From an uncultured Fidelibacterota bacterium (lineage in GTDB: Bacteria; Marinisomatota; Marinisomatia; Marinisomatales; TCS55): a DNA stretch of 5,689 nucleotides. Location: positions 1 through 5,689 of the forward strand of contig CAJWTA010000073.1 in the NCBI GenBank assembly GCA_913046805.1. The letters run 5' to 3'. Below the pieces are notes generated by a model. It had not been told where the DNA came from. It did no database searches and saw only the letters and a program-made list of their open reading frames with translations. A program made the position numbers and the translations under genes. The first letter of the stretch is position 1. Each line of letters opens with the position of its first letter. Positions 5,671 to 5,689 of this stretch are shown here, one piece after another.

Positions 5671-5689
5671 ATGACAAAAATAGTGTTAT
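5671..5689 (+). CDS. Possible first codons of a divergent gene (partial)
   Basis: ATG at 5671 opens a frame reading MTKIVL up to the window edge, like the first beta-strand of many cytosolic enzymes. A TATAAT lies at a suitable distance upstream, but there is no Shine-Dalgarno sequence. Six codons cannot show that this is a gene. The competing reading is a minus-strand gene ending at 5639, whose last residues would be SYVQDLRKKVL before a TAA; that frame is open across the same bases. No function can be given. Confidence 0.25.

Noticed and set aside
5639..5689. Minus-strand frame ending in TAA at 5639, considered as the tail of an upstream operon gene such as topA
   Set aside because: Only 16 codons are visible, with no recognisable C-terminal signature, so it is kept only as an alternative to the divergent gene at 5671.
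1..5689. A new defence or mobile system
   Set aside because: All sizeable genes fall into well-known families with intact motifs, and there are no terminal repeats, integrase, transposase or CRISPR-like repeats.

Overview
The window is AT-rich (about one third GC by eye), densely packed bacterial DNA. No gap between genes exceeds about 60 bases, and four junctions overlap (ATGA, ATGA, a 14-base overlap, and tail-to-tail stop codons). The minus-strand order MFS permease - thymidylate kinase (tmk) - DNA polymerase III delta-prime (holB) is one I associate with Actinobacteria. Together with the low GC and compactness, this suggests a small-genome, probably marine actinobacterium of the Actinomarina kind. 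That assignment is inference; no rRNA or other marker gene is present.

Left part, plus strand (1-707): the last 34 codons of a membrane protein, joined by an ATGA overlap to a complete AlkA/Mag-type HhH-GPD DNA glycosylase for repair of alkylated bases. This gene meets the minus-strand run tail to tail, with the two stop codons overlapping and no room for a conventional terminator between them.

Centre and right, minus strand (5612 down to 704): a five-gene run in the order MFS exporter, tmk, holB, a metallo-beta-lactamase-fold hydrolase of the RNase Z/arylsulfatase type, then a cytochrome P450. The first four are overlapping or 4 bases apart and look like one operon. It mixes dTTP supply (tmk) and the replisome clamp loader (holB) with an exporter and a hydrolase of unknown substrate. 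The P450 follows a 54-base gap. It has no ribosome binding site but has a -10-like TAAAAT placed so that its mRNA could start at the ATG, so it may have its own leaderless promoter.

Right edge (5613-5689): a short AT-rich region with -10-like hexamers on both strands, a five-codon open frame overlapping the MFS start, and what may be the first six codons of a divergent plus-strand gene.

I see no mobile element, CRISPR array, tRNA or rRNA. The window reads as ordinary chromosomal backbone. The more unusual points are the tmk/MFS junction, the degenerate delta-prime with a TTG start, the possibly leaderless P450, and the overlapping convergent ends.
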